64,000 nt of DNA from an uncultured Aquimarina sp. (GCA_947498705.1 CANMLW010000001.1:1302001-1366000), one strand, 5' to 3'; positions 36,856 to 46,352 are shown, numbered from the stretch's first letter. Notes: generated by a model from the letters alone, not told the origin. Numbers and translations: made by a program.

Positions 36856-37170
36856 ATGATAGTTTCAACAACAGATACCATACCGAACAAAGAAATCGAA
36901 ATAGTATTAGGAATCGCAAGAGGCAGCACCGTTAGAGCACGAAATATTGGGCGTGATGTATTTGCTGGACTTAAAAATATTGTAGGTGGTGAAATCGAAG
37001 AATATACCAAGCTACAAGCACACTCTAGAGAGCAGGCAATGCAACGAATGATCAATGATGCAAAAAAAATAGGGGCAGATGGGGTCATAAATGTGCGACT
37101 CACGACATCAATGGTTATGCAGGGGGCTTCAGAAATATTAGCCTATGGTACTGCAGTAAAATTTAAATAA
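36856..37170 (+). CDS. YbjQ (UPF0145) family protein
   Basis: 104 aa, matching the length and sequence of UPF0145: MIVSTTDTIPNKEIEIVLGIARGSTVRARNIGRDVFAGLKNIVGGEIEEYTKL, HSREQAMQRMINDAKKIGADGVINVRLTTS. The fold forms a pentamer with a proposed metal-binding role, but function is uncertain. It lies 47 bases after pspA. Family members commonly occur with PspA-like or flotillin-like genes, in line with a membrane-associated role. Confidence 0.9.
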   Translation: MIVSTTDTIPNKEIEIVLGIARGSTVRARNIGRDVFAGLKNIVGGEIEEYTKLQAHSREQAMQRMINDAKKIGADGVINVRLTTSMVMQGASEILAYGTAVKFK

Positions 37171-37179
37171 CCAAAAATC

Positions 37180-37296
37180 ATGGAAACATTAATAATTATA
37201 CTGTTTTGGGCAGCTATTTTTGTCATCTTACTTTATCTGGCAATAAGACGAATAAGTATTATGAACAACGAAGATTTTGAAAAAAGGGATAACTAA
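37180..37296 (+). CDS. 38-aa single-span membrane peptide
   Basis: The ATG at 37180 opens a 38-codon frame with a hydrophobic helix (LIIILFWAAIFVILLYLAI) followed by a charged tail (RRISIMNNEDFEKRDN). It starts 9 bases after the YbjQ-like stop and ends 32 bases before the next gene, filling the gap precisely. The clean small-membrane-protein layout and operon position support a real gene; function unknown. Confidence 0.65.
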   Translation: METLIIILFWAAIFVILLYLAIRRISIMNNEDFEKRDN

Positions 37297-37328
37297 AAGT
37301 CTAAATTACAATCTTAACACACTAACCA

Positions 37329-38030
37329 TTGAAAGAACTAATAGATATATCATTTTCGCCTGTAAACGCTTTTTTTTCTATAATGTGTTTATTGTTAACA
37401 CTATATTGGATCTTAACCATATTCACTGGATTTGACCTAGACCTTTTTGATGTAGATTTTGACGCTTCATCTGATTTTGATCTCGATGTAGATGTGGATG
37501 GAGATATAGACAATTACAATCCTGATGTTGATCTCCCTCAAAAAAATGTTCAACTTGAAGGTCAAACTGAAAGTATTGAGGTACAGTTTTTACGTTATTT
37601 TAATTTTGACGAATTGCCGTTAATGTTTATGCTAACTATTATCTTTTTTTCGATGTGGTTTATTTCAGTAAACATCACCCATTACTTAGGTATACAAGGA
37701 AACTGGATGGGCTTCGTTTTGTTAATCCCTAATCTTATAATAAGTCTATTTATTGCTAAAATTTTCACTAAACCAATAGCTAAACTATATAAAGTAATTA
37801 ATCACAAAGGAGAAGAAGAAATTGACTTCTTAGGAAGAATATGCACTGTAAAATCTCCAGTTACAGGAAAAAAAATAGGGCAGGTAGAAGTTGTTGTAAA
37901 AGGTGACCCTATTCTTGTTTATGCCAAAGGATTCAAAGGCGTAGAAATCTTATTGGGAGAAAAAGCAATTATTGTCAATGAATCCAAAGACAAAAAATAC
38001 TATTTAATAGAAAAATTCAATGAACTATAA
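37329..38030 (+). CDS. YqiJ-like (DUF1449) membrane protein
   Basis: 233 aa. Start TTG; it preserves the N-terminal hydrophobic helix (SPVNAFFSIMCLLLTLYWILTIF, about 10-32). A striking Asp-rich loop follows (DLDLFDVDFDASSDFDLDVDVDGDID), then two more helices (about 95-115 and 125-150) and a C-terminal OB-like beta domain (GRICTVKSPVTGKKIGQVEVVV). In E. coli YqiJ is encoded just before the flotillin YqiK; here the flotillin follows by 26 bases. The acidic loop could bind cations, which is inference. Confidence 0.85.
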   Translation: MKELIDISFSPVNAFFSIMCLLLTLYWILTIFTGFDLDLFDVDFDASSDFDLDVDVDGDIDNYNPDVDLPQKNVQLEGQTESIEVQFLRYFNFDELPLMFMLTIIFFSMWFISVNITHYLGIQGNWMGFVLLIPNLIISLFIAKIFTKPIAKLYKVINHKGEEEIDFLGRICTVKSPVTGKKIGQVEVVVKGDPILVYAKGFKGVEILLGEKAIIVNESKDKKYYLIEKFNEL

Positions 38031-38056
38031 TAATCAATTAAATCAAATAAATTAAA

Positions 38057-40180
38057 ATGTTAGAAAAATCATCAATAATAGTAATGGTCGCAATCATAGT
38101 AGTTGGATTCGGGCTACTTGTTTGGATCATTTCCATGTACAAAAAGATTATCCAAGGAAAGGTGCTAGTTAGAACTGGGGCGGGTGGAACAAAAGTTTTT
38201 TTTAATGCAGGATTAGTTATACCTGTACTCCATAAAATGGAAATTATGGATATTTCTGTAAAAAAACTTGAAATCGAAAGAACTGGCGTAAACGGGTTGA
38301 TTTGTAAAGATAATATACGTGCTGATATTAAAGTGGCATTTTTCGTTAGAGTAAATAAATCTGCTGCCGATATTGTCAATGTAGCACAAACTATTGGTTG
38401 TGAAAGAGCTTCCGAAATCGAAGTACTAAGAAATCTTTTTGATGCTAAGTTTTCTGAAGCATTAAAAACCGTAGGTAAAAAATTCGAATTTGTAGAATTA
38501 TATGAAGCTCGTAGAGAGTTTAGAGATGAAATTATCAATATTATAGGTACTGACCTTAATGGATACGTTTTGGATGATTGTGCTATTGATGACCTGGAAC
38601 AAACTTCATTAAATGTAATGAAACCAGATAACATTCTAGATGCAGAAGGTATCAAAAAAATTACCGAGCTTACCGCTGCACAAAACATAAAATCAAACCT
38701 GATTAAACGAGACGAAGAAAAAGTTATTCGCAAACAAGATGTAGAAGCCCGTGAAGCAATACTAGAGCTTGATAAGCAATTAGCAGAAAAAGAAGAGCAA
38801 CAGCGACGTGAGATTGCTAATATCAAAGCTCGTGAAGAAGCAGAAATCCTAAAGGTATCAGAAGAAGAAAGACTAAAATCTGAATCTGCCCGTATTTCTA
38901 CAGAAGAAAAAGTAAAGGTGGCCGAAGAAAATATGGAGCGCCAGATCATAGTAGCGGCCAAGAACAAACAACGTACCGATGCTGTAGAGACCGAAAGAGT
39001 CGAAAAAGACAGAATGCTAGAAGCCACAGAACGAGAACGTATTGTTACCCTGGCACAAATCGAAAAAGAAAAGGTAGTAGAAGTAGAGAAAAAGAATATA
39101 CAAGATGTAATTCGAGATCGTGTAATGCTGGAAAAAGGTGTGGTAGAAGAACAAGAAAACATGAAGGATATTGAAGCTTTCAAAACTGCTGATCGTGAAA
39201 AGCAAGTAAAAATAACAGTTGCCGAAGCAAATGCACAAGAAGCATTAATCACCACTATTAAAGCTGCCGAAGCACAAAAAGAAGCCGCTAAGCAAAAAGC
39301 AGAAGAAATTAATATCGAAGCACAGGCACAAAAAGAAGCTAGCGAAAAAGAGGCAGAAGCACGTAAAACATTGGCAGAAGCCACTGCAAAAGAAGAAGCT
39401 ACTATTGGTATGTCTGAAGCACAGGTAATGCATGCAAAAGCAGATGCTAATGAACGCCAAGGGTTGGTAGAAGCTAATATTATCGAGAAAAAGGCAAAAG
39501 CAGAAGCAGCTGGAATACTTGCTAAAGCAGAAGCTGTAAAAGAAGAAGGAATTGCAGAGGCAGAAGTAATCAAAGAAAAAGCGTTAGCAGAAGCCACTGG
39601 TGATAAAGAAAAAGCACTTGCCAAAGCTATTGGTGATAAAGAAATAGCATTAGCAGAAGCAGCCGGAATCGAAGAGAAGGCAGAAGCAATGAAAAAACTA
39701 GATGGTGTAGGTAAAGAACATGAAGAGTTTAAATTACGATTAGATAAAGAATTACAAGTAGACTTAGCACATGTTAATATTCAAAAAGAAATTGCTTATG
39801 CGCAGGCAGATGTAATTGGAGAAGCACTAAAAGCTGCTAATATTGATATCGTAGGTGGTGAAACTATGTTCTTTGATCAAATTGTAGGTCAGATTACAAA
39901 AGCCAAAGGAATTGATCGATTAGTAAAACACTCTGATAATATTCAGGATGTAAAGGATGCTATTCTAGGAAGTGATGATGTAAAAGGTAATCTTTTAGGG
40001 AAAATAAAAGAATTCGCTACTCAATACGGAATCTCTTCTGAAGATATTAAAAACTTGACAATAGCCAATATCCTAATGGATTTGAAACAGAAAACTACAG
40101 ATCCTTCAGAAAATGATCTGTTCACCAACCTGTTTAACCTTGCAAAAGGGTTAGGGTTATCTGACAAAAAACTGAACTAA
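38057..40180 (+). CDS. Flotillin family protein (YqiK type)
   Basis: 707 aa. One N-terminal membrane helix (about 7-29), an SPFH/Band 7 domain (about 30-195: GKVLVRTGAGGTKVFFNAGLVIPVLHK ... CKDNIRADIKVAFFVRV), then a very long Glu/Ala/Lys-rich coiled coil (about 220-570) and a helical C-terminal domain. Flotillins assemble cage- or raft-like membrane platforms. The neighbour arrangement YqiJ-like then flotillin is conserved across bacteria. The high E/A/K content makes a long antisense frame, which is an artefact. Confidence 0.93.
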   Translation: MLEKSSIIVMVAIIVVGFGLLVWIISMYKKIIQGKVLVRTGAGGTKVFFNAGLVIPVLHKMEIMDISVKKLEIERTGVNGLICKDNIRADIKVAFFVRVNKSAADIVNVAQTIGCERASEIEVLRNLFDAKFSEALKTVGKKFEFVELYEARREFRDEIINIIGTDLNGYVLDDCAIDDLEQTSLNVMKPDNILDAEGIKKITELTAAQNIKSNLIKRDEEKVIRKQDVEAREAILELDKQLAEKEEQQRREIANIKAREEAEILKVSEEERLKSESARISTEEKVKVAEENMERQIIVAAKNKQRTDAVETERVEKDRMLEATERERIVTLAQIEKEKVVEVEKKNIQDVIRDRVMLEKGVVEEQENMKDIEAFKTADREKQVKITVAEANAQEALITTIKAAEAQKEAAKQKAEEINIEAQAQKEASEKEAEARKTLAEATAKEEATIGMSEAQVMHAKADANERQGLVEANIIEKKAKAEAAGILAKAEAVKEEGIAEAEVIKEKALAEATGDKEKALAKAIGDKEIALAEAAGIEEKAEAMKKLDGVGKEHEEFKLRLDKELQVDLAHVNIQKEIAYAQADVIGEALKAANIDIVGGETMFFDQIVGQITKAKGIDRLVKHSDNIQDVKDAILGSDDVKGNLLGKIKEFATQYGISSEDIKNLTIANILMDLKQKTTDPSENDLFTNLFNLAKGLGLSDKKLN

Positions 40181-40203
40181 AATATTAAAAACACAACCAA
40201 AAA

Positions 40204-40262
40204 CTCTCCTCCTTTTAAAAGGAGGAGAATGAATTCCGCAAAGCGGAAGAAAAGAGGTGGTT
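40204..40262. repeat. Structured repeat R1 (left half only)
   Basis: It matches the first about 59 nt of the full repeats at 40647 and 41204 (CTCCTCC hairpin, TTCCG...CGGAA hairpin, AGAGGTGGTT) with several changes (AAAA loop, CGCAAAGCGG). The right half has been replaced by unrelated sequence carrying its own CATCCT/AGGATG hairpin near 40326-40347. Confidence 0.85.
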
Positions 40263-40377
40263 AAAAACCGCAATTCATTTATGAATCAACTCATAAACGC
40301 ATTTTTAAACCCATAAAAGTCTTCTCATCCTGAGGAGGCTTAGGATGGGAATTGTTTAACTTTTAATACGGTTTAAT

Positions 40378-40644
40378 ATGGGAGGAGAAGGAGCAATGAT
40401 GCAAGCTATTCATTCATTACGGAATAATAGCAGAAAAAAAAGCAGAGAAGCTTTTAGTCATATCACTGGTAAAACAGACAAAGAAAGTAAAGGCATCAAA
40501 GTAGAGCCAATTTCTGAAGTAAGATTACAGGAGATTAGAGATAAATTACGAAAAGAGAGAAAACTCCTTTTTAGAAAGAGACTGATCGTTTCTTTATTGA
40601 TTATAACTGGAGTTATCGGAATAATGATTTATGCTATTATCTAA
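40378..40644 (+). CDS. 88-aa membrane protein
   Basis: The N-terminus is MGGEGAMMQAIHSLRNNSRKKS, then a basic amphipathic region (RLQEIRDKLRKERKLLFRKR) and one C-terminal helix (LIVSLLIITGVIGIMIYAII), so a tail-anchored protein with a positively charged cytoplasmic face. I recall similar short proteins in flavobacteria but not a name. It lies between repeats R1 and R2. Likely real, function unknown. Confidence 0.75.
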   Translation: MGGEGAMMQAIHSLRNNSRKKSREAFSHITGKTDKESKGIKVEPISEVRLQEIRDKLRKERKLLFRKRLIVSLLIITGVIGIMIYAII

Positions 40645-40646
40645 AT

Positions 40647-40775
40647 GCTCTCCTCCTTTTGAAGGAGGAGAATGAATTCCGTAAAACGGAAGAAAAGAGG
40701 TGGTTGGGGATCACACACCACCCTGAATTTATCTTTGACAAATTCTTACCTCCTCAGAGAGGAGGGAAACTTTAA
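40647..40775. repeat. Structured repeat R2 (full, 129 nt)
   Basis: It holds successive hairpins: CTCCTCCTT/AAGGAGGAG, TTCCG/CGGAA, GGTGGT/ACCACC, GAATTT/AAATTC and CCTCCTC/GAGGAGG. It differs from R3 at only a few positions. Ends 31 bases before the DUF559 gene. Confidence 0.92.
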
Positions 40776-40806
40776 TGAACTAAAAATAAAGCTTTAGACA
40801 ACTCTA

Positions 40807-41169
40807 ATGAGTAAAAAACAAATTCATAATAGAAAGTATCTGGAATCCTTTAGAAAGGACTTGCGGAATAATGGCACTTCTGCAGAAGCTTTCTTATGGA
40901 AATATTTACAACGAAGTCAACTAGAAGGAAGAAAGTTTAGAAGACAGCATAGTATAGGTAACTATATTGTAGATTTTTATTGTCCAAAAGAAAAACTCAT
41001 TATAGAACTAGATGGTGAAATTCATAATAAACCAGAAATAAAAGAACATGATCTTAAAAGAACTATTTATCTAAATAACTTAGGGTTTCACGTTATACGA
41101 TTTGAAAACAAAATGGTTTTTGATCATTTGTCATCTGTATTAAATGAAATAAAAGATAATTTTGAATAA
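40807..41169 (+). CDS. DUF559 endonuclease-like protein
   Basis: 120 aa. It matches the DUF559 / very-short-patch-repair-like nuclease family: RKDLRNNGTSAEAFLWKYLQRSQLEGRKFRRQHSIGNYIVDFYCPKEKLIIELDG, then HNKPEIKEHDLKRTIYLNNLGFHVIRFEN. The likely catalytic residues of this PD-(D/E)xK-like fold are D (VDFYC), E and D (IIELDG). No other domain. It is bracketed by repeats R2 and R3, unlike any other gene in the operon, which suggests an inserted unit. Confidence 0.9.
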   Translation: MSKKQIHNRKYLESFRKDLRNNGTSAEAFLWKYLQRSQLEGRKFRRQHSIGNYIVDFYCPKEKLIIELDGEIHNKPEIKEHDLKRTIYLNNLGFHVIRFENKMVFDHLSSVLNEIKDNFE

Positions 41170-41203
41170 TGACTTTTGCACTGCAAAAGAAAACAACTAA
41201 AAA

Positions 41204-41331
41204 GCTCTCCTCCTTTTGAAGGAGGAGAATGAATTCCGTAAAACGGAAGAAAGAGGTGGTTGGGGATCACACACCACCCTGAATTTATCTTTGACAAATT
41301 CTTCCCTCCTCAGAGAGGAGGGGAACTTTAA
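41204..41331. repeat. Structured repeat R3 (full, 128 nt)
   Basis: A near-copy of R2 in the same orientation, 557 nt downstream, with one deleted A in the AGAAAAGAGG run and single changes such as CTTCCC for CTTACC. It ends 32 bases before the AAA ATPase gene. Confidence 0.92.
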
Positions 41332-41363
41332 AATAACTCTGAGTAAAAACTAGGGTAAAAACT

Positions 41364-44300
41364 ATGGAAGAAACGAATACCAATCAACATACACAACTAG
41401 AAGGCGGTACCTACGAAATCATCCAAAATCGTTTACAAAAACATAAGGGTGAACTACAAAAACGATTGGTTCAATTAAACGATGCCCGTAAAGAAGTTTT
41501 TGGTAGTGTAGAAACCAAACTTATAGCTAACAATCGCATCAATACCGAAAACAATTGTATTGCACGTGATATTGTTACCATTGGCGAATACTGCTTATTT
41601 GGTTACAATGTGCACTTTGGATTACGTACAGAAATACAACTTGCCGATGTTTTTAGCATCTATACCTATACCAATGATCATTTTTCTGTAAAGCCACTAG
41701 ATCTTATTAACGATGCTACATTTATAAACGATTTCACGAATCTTTATAAGTATTATCGCAATACGATATTCTCTAAATTTGCCATTGTTGGTAACTACCT
41801 GCATATGGTTTTTCAGCTTAGTGAAAGTGTTTCTGACATCAAAACATTTAAGTGGTTAATCAACGAGGGACAATTAACCTATGTAGATAATCGTAGTGAG
41901 CACGAGTTCAAGTTTCCGTCACAATACGAATTTAATTGGACAGAAGTTACACGTGATATGCACCGTTATGGGACGCATCCTCATATTTCTATTCTCGATA
42001 AAGTTTTTGTAGAAACCATTGGTGGTGACCTAACTATTAAAATTGAAGATAATACTGATGAAGGAAAAGGAATTCTGGATGAACCGGTAACACATATCGA
42101 TCAAACACTAGATGATGGTCAATATCGTTTTGCCGATATCGGAAACCTAATAGCGCTCGAAATTAAACCTTTTCAAGAGTCTCCAAGATATTTTGTGTAC
42201 AATCACAAAATGCAGGAGGTAAAGAAAATCGAATGTATTAAAGACGCGTGTATCTTGCTTCCCGATGATCAGGGAATCATTTACCCAAACGGGTATTACC
42301 TTCAATCTGGTGAACATAAACTTTTTACCAATGAGGTTTCTGATGTCAAATTTCAAGAAAAGATCAGTTCGCCCAACGGAGAAGATTTTTTATATGTCTT
42401 TTATGCTAGCGAAAAAGGACTATACACCTTGATGTCTTATAATGTTATCGAACAAGAGGTAAAAACGCCTATTATCTGTAATGGTTTTACAATTTTACAG
42501 AATGGCGAATTATGCTACTTCAAAACCGAAGATGAACAAACTAAGCACCACGTGATCCAGATATGGCAAACTCCTTTTATGAAAGGAAATATTTTGCCAT
42601 CAGAACATATCGAGACGCTTATATACAAAATAGGTAATAAGGATATTGTAAAGGCAATGGCAGAATGCAATGCACTCATTACCCTTCTTAATAAAGAAGA
42701 TAATTATGACGGTTTATATGATGATTTGGCAAAATTCTCTAATGACGTTATAGATAGTTATTACTGGATTAGAGAAGAAGACACGTACCGTTTAGACATC
42801 CCCTTAGAAGAAATTAATAATGCGGCTAATGCAGCTATTGATGAATTCGAAAAAGTAGTTCAGCTAAGAAAAACTGCTGCCAACAATACCAAAGAGACAC
42901 AAGAAAAAGCCGAAGCTATTTTTGGAAAAATCAAAAGCAGTTCTTTTAGATCTATTGATGATTTTGTAACTGTTTTATCTCAGCTTCGATCCTTGAGAGG
43001 TGAAGTTATTGGGCTTAATGACATACGCTATGTAGATAGCACTTTTATTGAAAATTTGGAAGCTAGTATTGTAACGCAAACTGAAAAAATTTCACAACAT
43101 TGTGTTCAATTTTTACTGGATGACAAAGCACTACTCCCCTATCACGATCGTATTAAAGAAAAAGAAAAAGATCTCGACACGATCAAAAAAGTAATCGAGG
43201 CCAAAAAACTTGAAGGAGAAGTAAACCAAGTCGCTACAGACTTAGAAATGCTTATCGATATCGTTTCTAACCTACAGATAGAAGACACTTCACACTCTAC
43301 CAAAATTATTGATAATATCTCATTGATTTTTGCCACGATCAACCAACTCAAAGCGGGAATCAAGAATAAAATCAAATCTTTAGGCAGTAAAGAAGCTACA
43401 GCAGAGTTTGCTGCCCAGATCAAATTGGTTGACCAAAGTATTATTAACTACCTGGATATTGCCAACACCCCAGAAAAGACAGACGAGCTGCTTAATAAGG
43501 TTTCTGTTCAGCTTGAAGATCTGGAAGGTAGGTTTGCAGATTTTGAAGAATTTATCACCCTGATAATCGAAAAACGCGAAGAAGTATACAACGCTTTCGA
43601 AGGTCGAAAAAATAGCCTGATCGAAAGTCGAAATAAAAAAGCTATTGCCCTAGAAAAGGCTGCTAATCGAATTCTAAAGGGAGTTGCAAAAAAAGCATTA
43701 AGTTTTAGCACGGTTATAGATATCAATGGATATTTTGCATCCGATCTAATGATCAACAAACTGCATGATATTGTTATACAACTTAAAGAACTGGATGATG
43801 CAGGTAAAGCAGAAGCGATAGAAACAGCGGTGAAAGTTGCCAAAGAAGACGCCACAAGAAAACTAAAAGACAAACAGGATTTATATGAAGATGGAGAAAA
43901 CATTATTAAACTAGGTAAACATAAGTTTGGCGTTAACAAACAGCCTCTGGATCTTACTATTGTATATAAAAATAATGCATTAGCTTATCATTTAACAGGA
44001 ACCGATTTTTACCAGGAAATCACTAATGAAACATTACTAAAATCTAAAAAGTACTGGGATCAGGAATTAATTTCTGAAAACCGAGAAGTCTATCGTTCTG
44101 CATACTTAGCTTATAAAATATTTAATCAGTATTCAATTAAGCAAAATACCAACGACTATAAAGACCTTTCGGCTATGAACGAAGAACAGCTGCTTGAACT
44201 TGTTAAATCTGAAAGCAGTAAAAATTATACCGAGGGATACGTAAAAGGCGTACACGATATAGATGCTGTTAAAATTCTAAAAGTTTTGGTAAACAAAACT

Positions 44301-46343
44301 TATGACTTAGGATTACTGCGTTTCACACCTAATACACGAGCATTTGCACAATATTTCTGGTACCAATTAAATTCAGAAAAACAAACCTATTGGAACGAGA
44401 CTATAAAAGCTTCAGGGAAAGTTCTTGAGATTTTTCCTAATAGCATCGAGTATGAGAATGTTATTTCCGATTTAGCCCATGAGATTTCAAATTCTATTCT
44501 TATAAAGAGTTTAATTCCTGAATATTATACTACAGCACCTGTCGAAGTATCTCATAACAATTCTCATAAAAGTATAGACAAACTTAATCTTACAAAAGAA
44601 TTCTTCAATCATATTGCAACGTATCTTTTTGCCGAATTACAAAGTGATGACACTTTTTGCATTAGTCAAATGGCGCATGAACTTACCGAAGTATTTATTA
44701 AAGAAATAAAAAAGAAAAAAGCATATACAGAACTTAGAAAATCACTCGAATTAGATCTCAACTTAAAGGATTCTTCAACGTGGCAAGACAAAATTAACCT
44801 TTCCTTACAATGGGTTACTTCGTACATAAAAGTATACCAACCGCAGCAGATAGACTATATTCATGAAATCATTGCTATACTATTATTTAAAAATGAGGTA
44901 ACATCAGAAATAATTCATGTTACACCTTCTCAAACCATAACAGGATTAAATGGTAGTCATCAAACAATTACAGAGGGTGAATTTAGCTTCAATTATCATG
45001 ATTTCATTTCAAAATTAAATCATTTTACAAAAACTGAAGTTCCGGCTTTCGAAGCATATCGTCAAGCCAAACATTTGGTTACAGAAGACTTAAAAGAAAC
45101 TCTTAAGTTAGAAGAGTTTAAACCACGAGTACTTTCTTCATTTGTAAGGAACAAATTAATTGATCAGGTCTATCTGCCTCTTTTTGGAGATAACCTGGCT
45201 AAACAATTAGGTAGTGTAGGAGCTAATAATCGTACCGATCGTATGGGAATGTTATTACTCATATCCCCTCCTGGATATGGTAAAACAACTCTTATGGAAT
45301 ATATGGCCAATCGCCTCGGGTTAGTCTTTATGAAAATCAATGGTCCCGCGATTGGGCATGAAGTAACTTCTGTCGATCCAATGGCCGCAAATAACTCTGC
45401 TGCCAGAGAAGAGTTAAAAAAGCTAAACCTGGCTTTTGAAATGGGGAACAATGTCATGTTGTATCTTGATGATATACAACATTGCAATCCAGAGTTTCTT
45501 CAGAAATTCATTTCATTATCAGACGGAACCAGAAAAATTGAAGGTGTTTATAACGGAAACCCAAAAACCTATGACCTAAGAAGCAAAAAATTCTGTGTAA
45601 TTATGGCCGGAAACCCTTATACAGAAAGTGGTGAAAAATTTCAGATCCCAGATATGTTAGCAAACCGAGCAGATATCTATAATTTGGGAGATATTATAGG
45701 GGATACTGCAGATTTATTTAAACTTAGCTTGGTAGAAAATGCAATGACGGCCAACCCTGTTTTACATCAATTAAGCAGTTCACATTTTGAGGATATATAT
45801 AGCTTAATAGAAATGGTAGAAACAGGAACAAGGGATGGTATCGAACTTAAAGGAAACCACACAAAACAAGAAATTCAGGATTATCTAGCGGTGTTAGAAA
45901 AAGTAGTTACAATTAGAAACACGGTACTTATGGTCAATGAAACCTATATTAAATCTGCAGCAATGGAAGATTCGTATAGAACAGAACCTTCGTTTAAACT
46001 ACAAGGTTCGTACCGAGATATGAGCAAACTAGTCGCCAAAGTAGTCCCTATTATGAATCAAAAAGAGCTACAAACCTTACTATTATCTCATTATGAAAAC
46101 GAATCACAAACTTTGACCAGTGCTGCAGAAGCTAACTTACTCAAATACAAAGAACTTACACAGACAATTGCTAAAAACGAAATCGAGCGTTGGAATATCA
46201 TTAAAGAAACTTTTGCAAAAAACAACAAACTAAAAGGTTTTGGTGATAAAAATGAAATGGCTCAAGTTTTGGCCCAGATGATGCAGTTTAGTGATCACCT
46301 GGCAGGAATTCAAGAGGTACTCAAAAAAGGTTTAGAAAAGTAA
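41364..46343 (+). CDS. Giant AAA ATPase with DUF3686-like N-terminal region
   Basis: 1659 aa. The N-terminal part (about 1-560) is beta-rich and resembles the DUF3686 'DNA repair ATPase' family; a long coiled-coil middle follows (about 480-870). The AAA module near the C-terminus has Walker A SPPGYGKTTLMEY (about residue 1300) and Walker B VMLYLDDIQHCNPEFLQKF (about 1365), then a sensor-1-like VIMAGNPY. Last gene of the PspA-flotillin operon, followed by a terminator. Relatives are repeatedly found with flotillin and PspA genes; the DNA-repair label is historical and its role here is probably in membrane-platform remodelling. Confidence 0.88.
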   Translation: MEETNTNQHTQLEGGTYEIIQNRLQKHKGELQKRLVQLNDARKEVFGSVETKLIANNRINTENNCIARDIVTIGEYCLFGYNVHFGLRTEIQLADVFSIYTYTNDHFSVKPLDLINDATFINDFTNLYKYYRNTIFSKFAIVGNYLHMVFQLSESVSDIKTFKWLINEGQLTYVDNRSEHEFKFPSQYEFNWTEVTRDMHRYGTHPHISILDKVFVETIGGDLTIKIEDNTDEGKGILDEPVTHIDQTLDDGQYRFADIGNLIALEIKPFQESPRYFVYNHKMQEVKKIECIKDACILLPDDQGIIYPNGYYLQSGEHKLFTNEVSDVKFQEKISSPNGEDFLYVFYASEKGLYTLMSYNVIEQEVKTPIICNGFTILQNGELCYFKTEDEQTKHHVIQIWQTPFMKGNILPSEHIETLIYKIGNKDIVKAMAECNALITLLNKEDNYDGLYDDLAKFSNDVIDSYYWIREEDTYRLDIPLEEINNAANAAIDEFEKVVQLRKTAANNTKETQEKAEAIFGKIKSSSFRSIDDFVTVLSQLRSLRGEVIGLNDIRYVDSTFIENLEASIVTQTEKISQHCVQFLLDDKALLPYHDRIKEKEKDLDTIKKVIEAKKLEGEVNQVATDLEMLIDIVSNLQIEDTSHSTKIIDNISLIFATINQLKAGIKNKIKSLGSKEATAEFAAQIKLVDQSIINYLDIANTPEKTDELLNKVSVQLEDLEGRFADFEEFITLIIEKREEVYNAFEGRKNSLIESRNKKAIALEKAANRILKGVAKKALSFSTVIDINGYFASDLMINKLHDIVIQLKELDDAGKAEAIETAVKVAKEDATRKLKDKQDLYEDGENIIKLGKHKFGVNKQPLDLTIVYKNNALAYHLTGTDFYQEITNETLLKSKKYWDQELISENREVYRSAYLAYKIFNQYSIKQNTNDYKDLSAMNEEQLLELVKSESSKNYTEGYVKGVHDIDAVKILKVLVNKTYDLGLLRFTPNTRAFAQYFWYQLNSEKQTYWNETIKASGKVLEIFPNSIEYENVISDLAHEISNSILIKSLIPEYYTTAPVEVSHNNSHKSIDKLNLTKEFFNHIATYLFAELQSDDTFCISQMAHELTEVFIKEIKKKKAYTELRKSLELDLNLKDSSTWQDKINLSLQWVTSYIKVYQPQQIDYIHEIIAILLFKNEVTSEIIHVTPSQTITGLNGSHQTITEGEFSFNYHDFISKLNHFTKTEVPAFEAYRQAKHLVTEDLKETLKLEEFKPRVLSSFVRNKLIDQVYLPLFGDNLAKQLGSVGANNRTDRMGMLLLISPPGYGKTTLMEYMANRLGLVFMKINGPAIGHEVTSVDPMAANNSAAREELKKLNLAFEMGNNVMLYLDDIQHCNPEFLQKFISLSDGTRKIEGVYNGNPKTYDLRSKKFCVIMAGNPYTESGEKFQIPDMLANRADIYNLGDIIGDTADLFKLSLVENAMTANPVLHQLSSSHFEDIYSLIEMVETGTRDGIELKGNHTKQEIQDYLAVLEKVVTIRNTVLMVNETYIKSAAMEDSYRTEPSFKLQGSYRDMSKLVAKVVPIMNQKELQTLLLSHYENESQTLTSAAEANLLKYKELTQTIAKNEIERWNIIKETFAKNNKLKGFGDKNEMAQVLAQMMQFSDHLAGIQEVLKKGLEK

Positions 46344-46352
46344 TATAAATAG

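Noticed and set aside
38038..39624. 528-codon open frame on the minus strand
   Set aside because: It is antisense to the flotillin coiled coil. Codons GAA, GCA and AAA read backwards give Ser/Ala/Phe-rich low-complexity protein with no motif; an artefact of composition.
40200..41335. CRISPR array
   Set aside because: Only three repeat copies of about 59-129 nt, with genes between them and no regular short spacers or cas genes.
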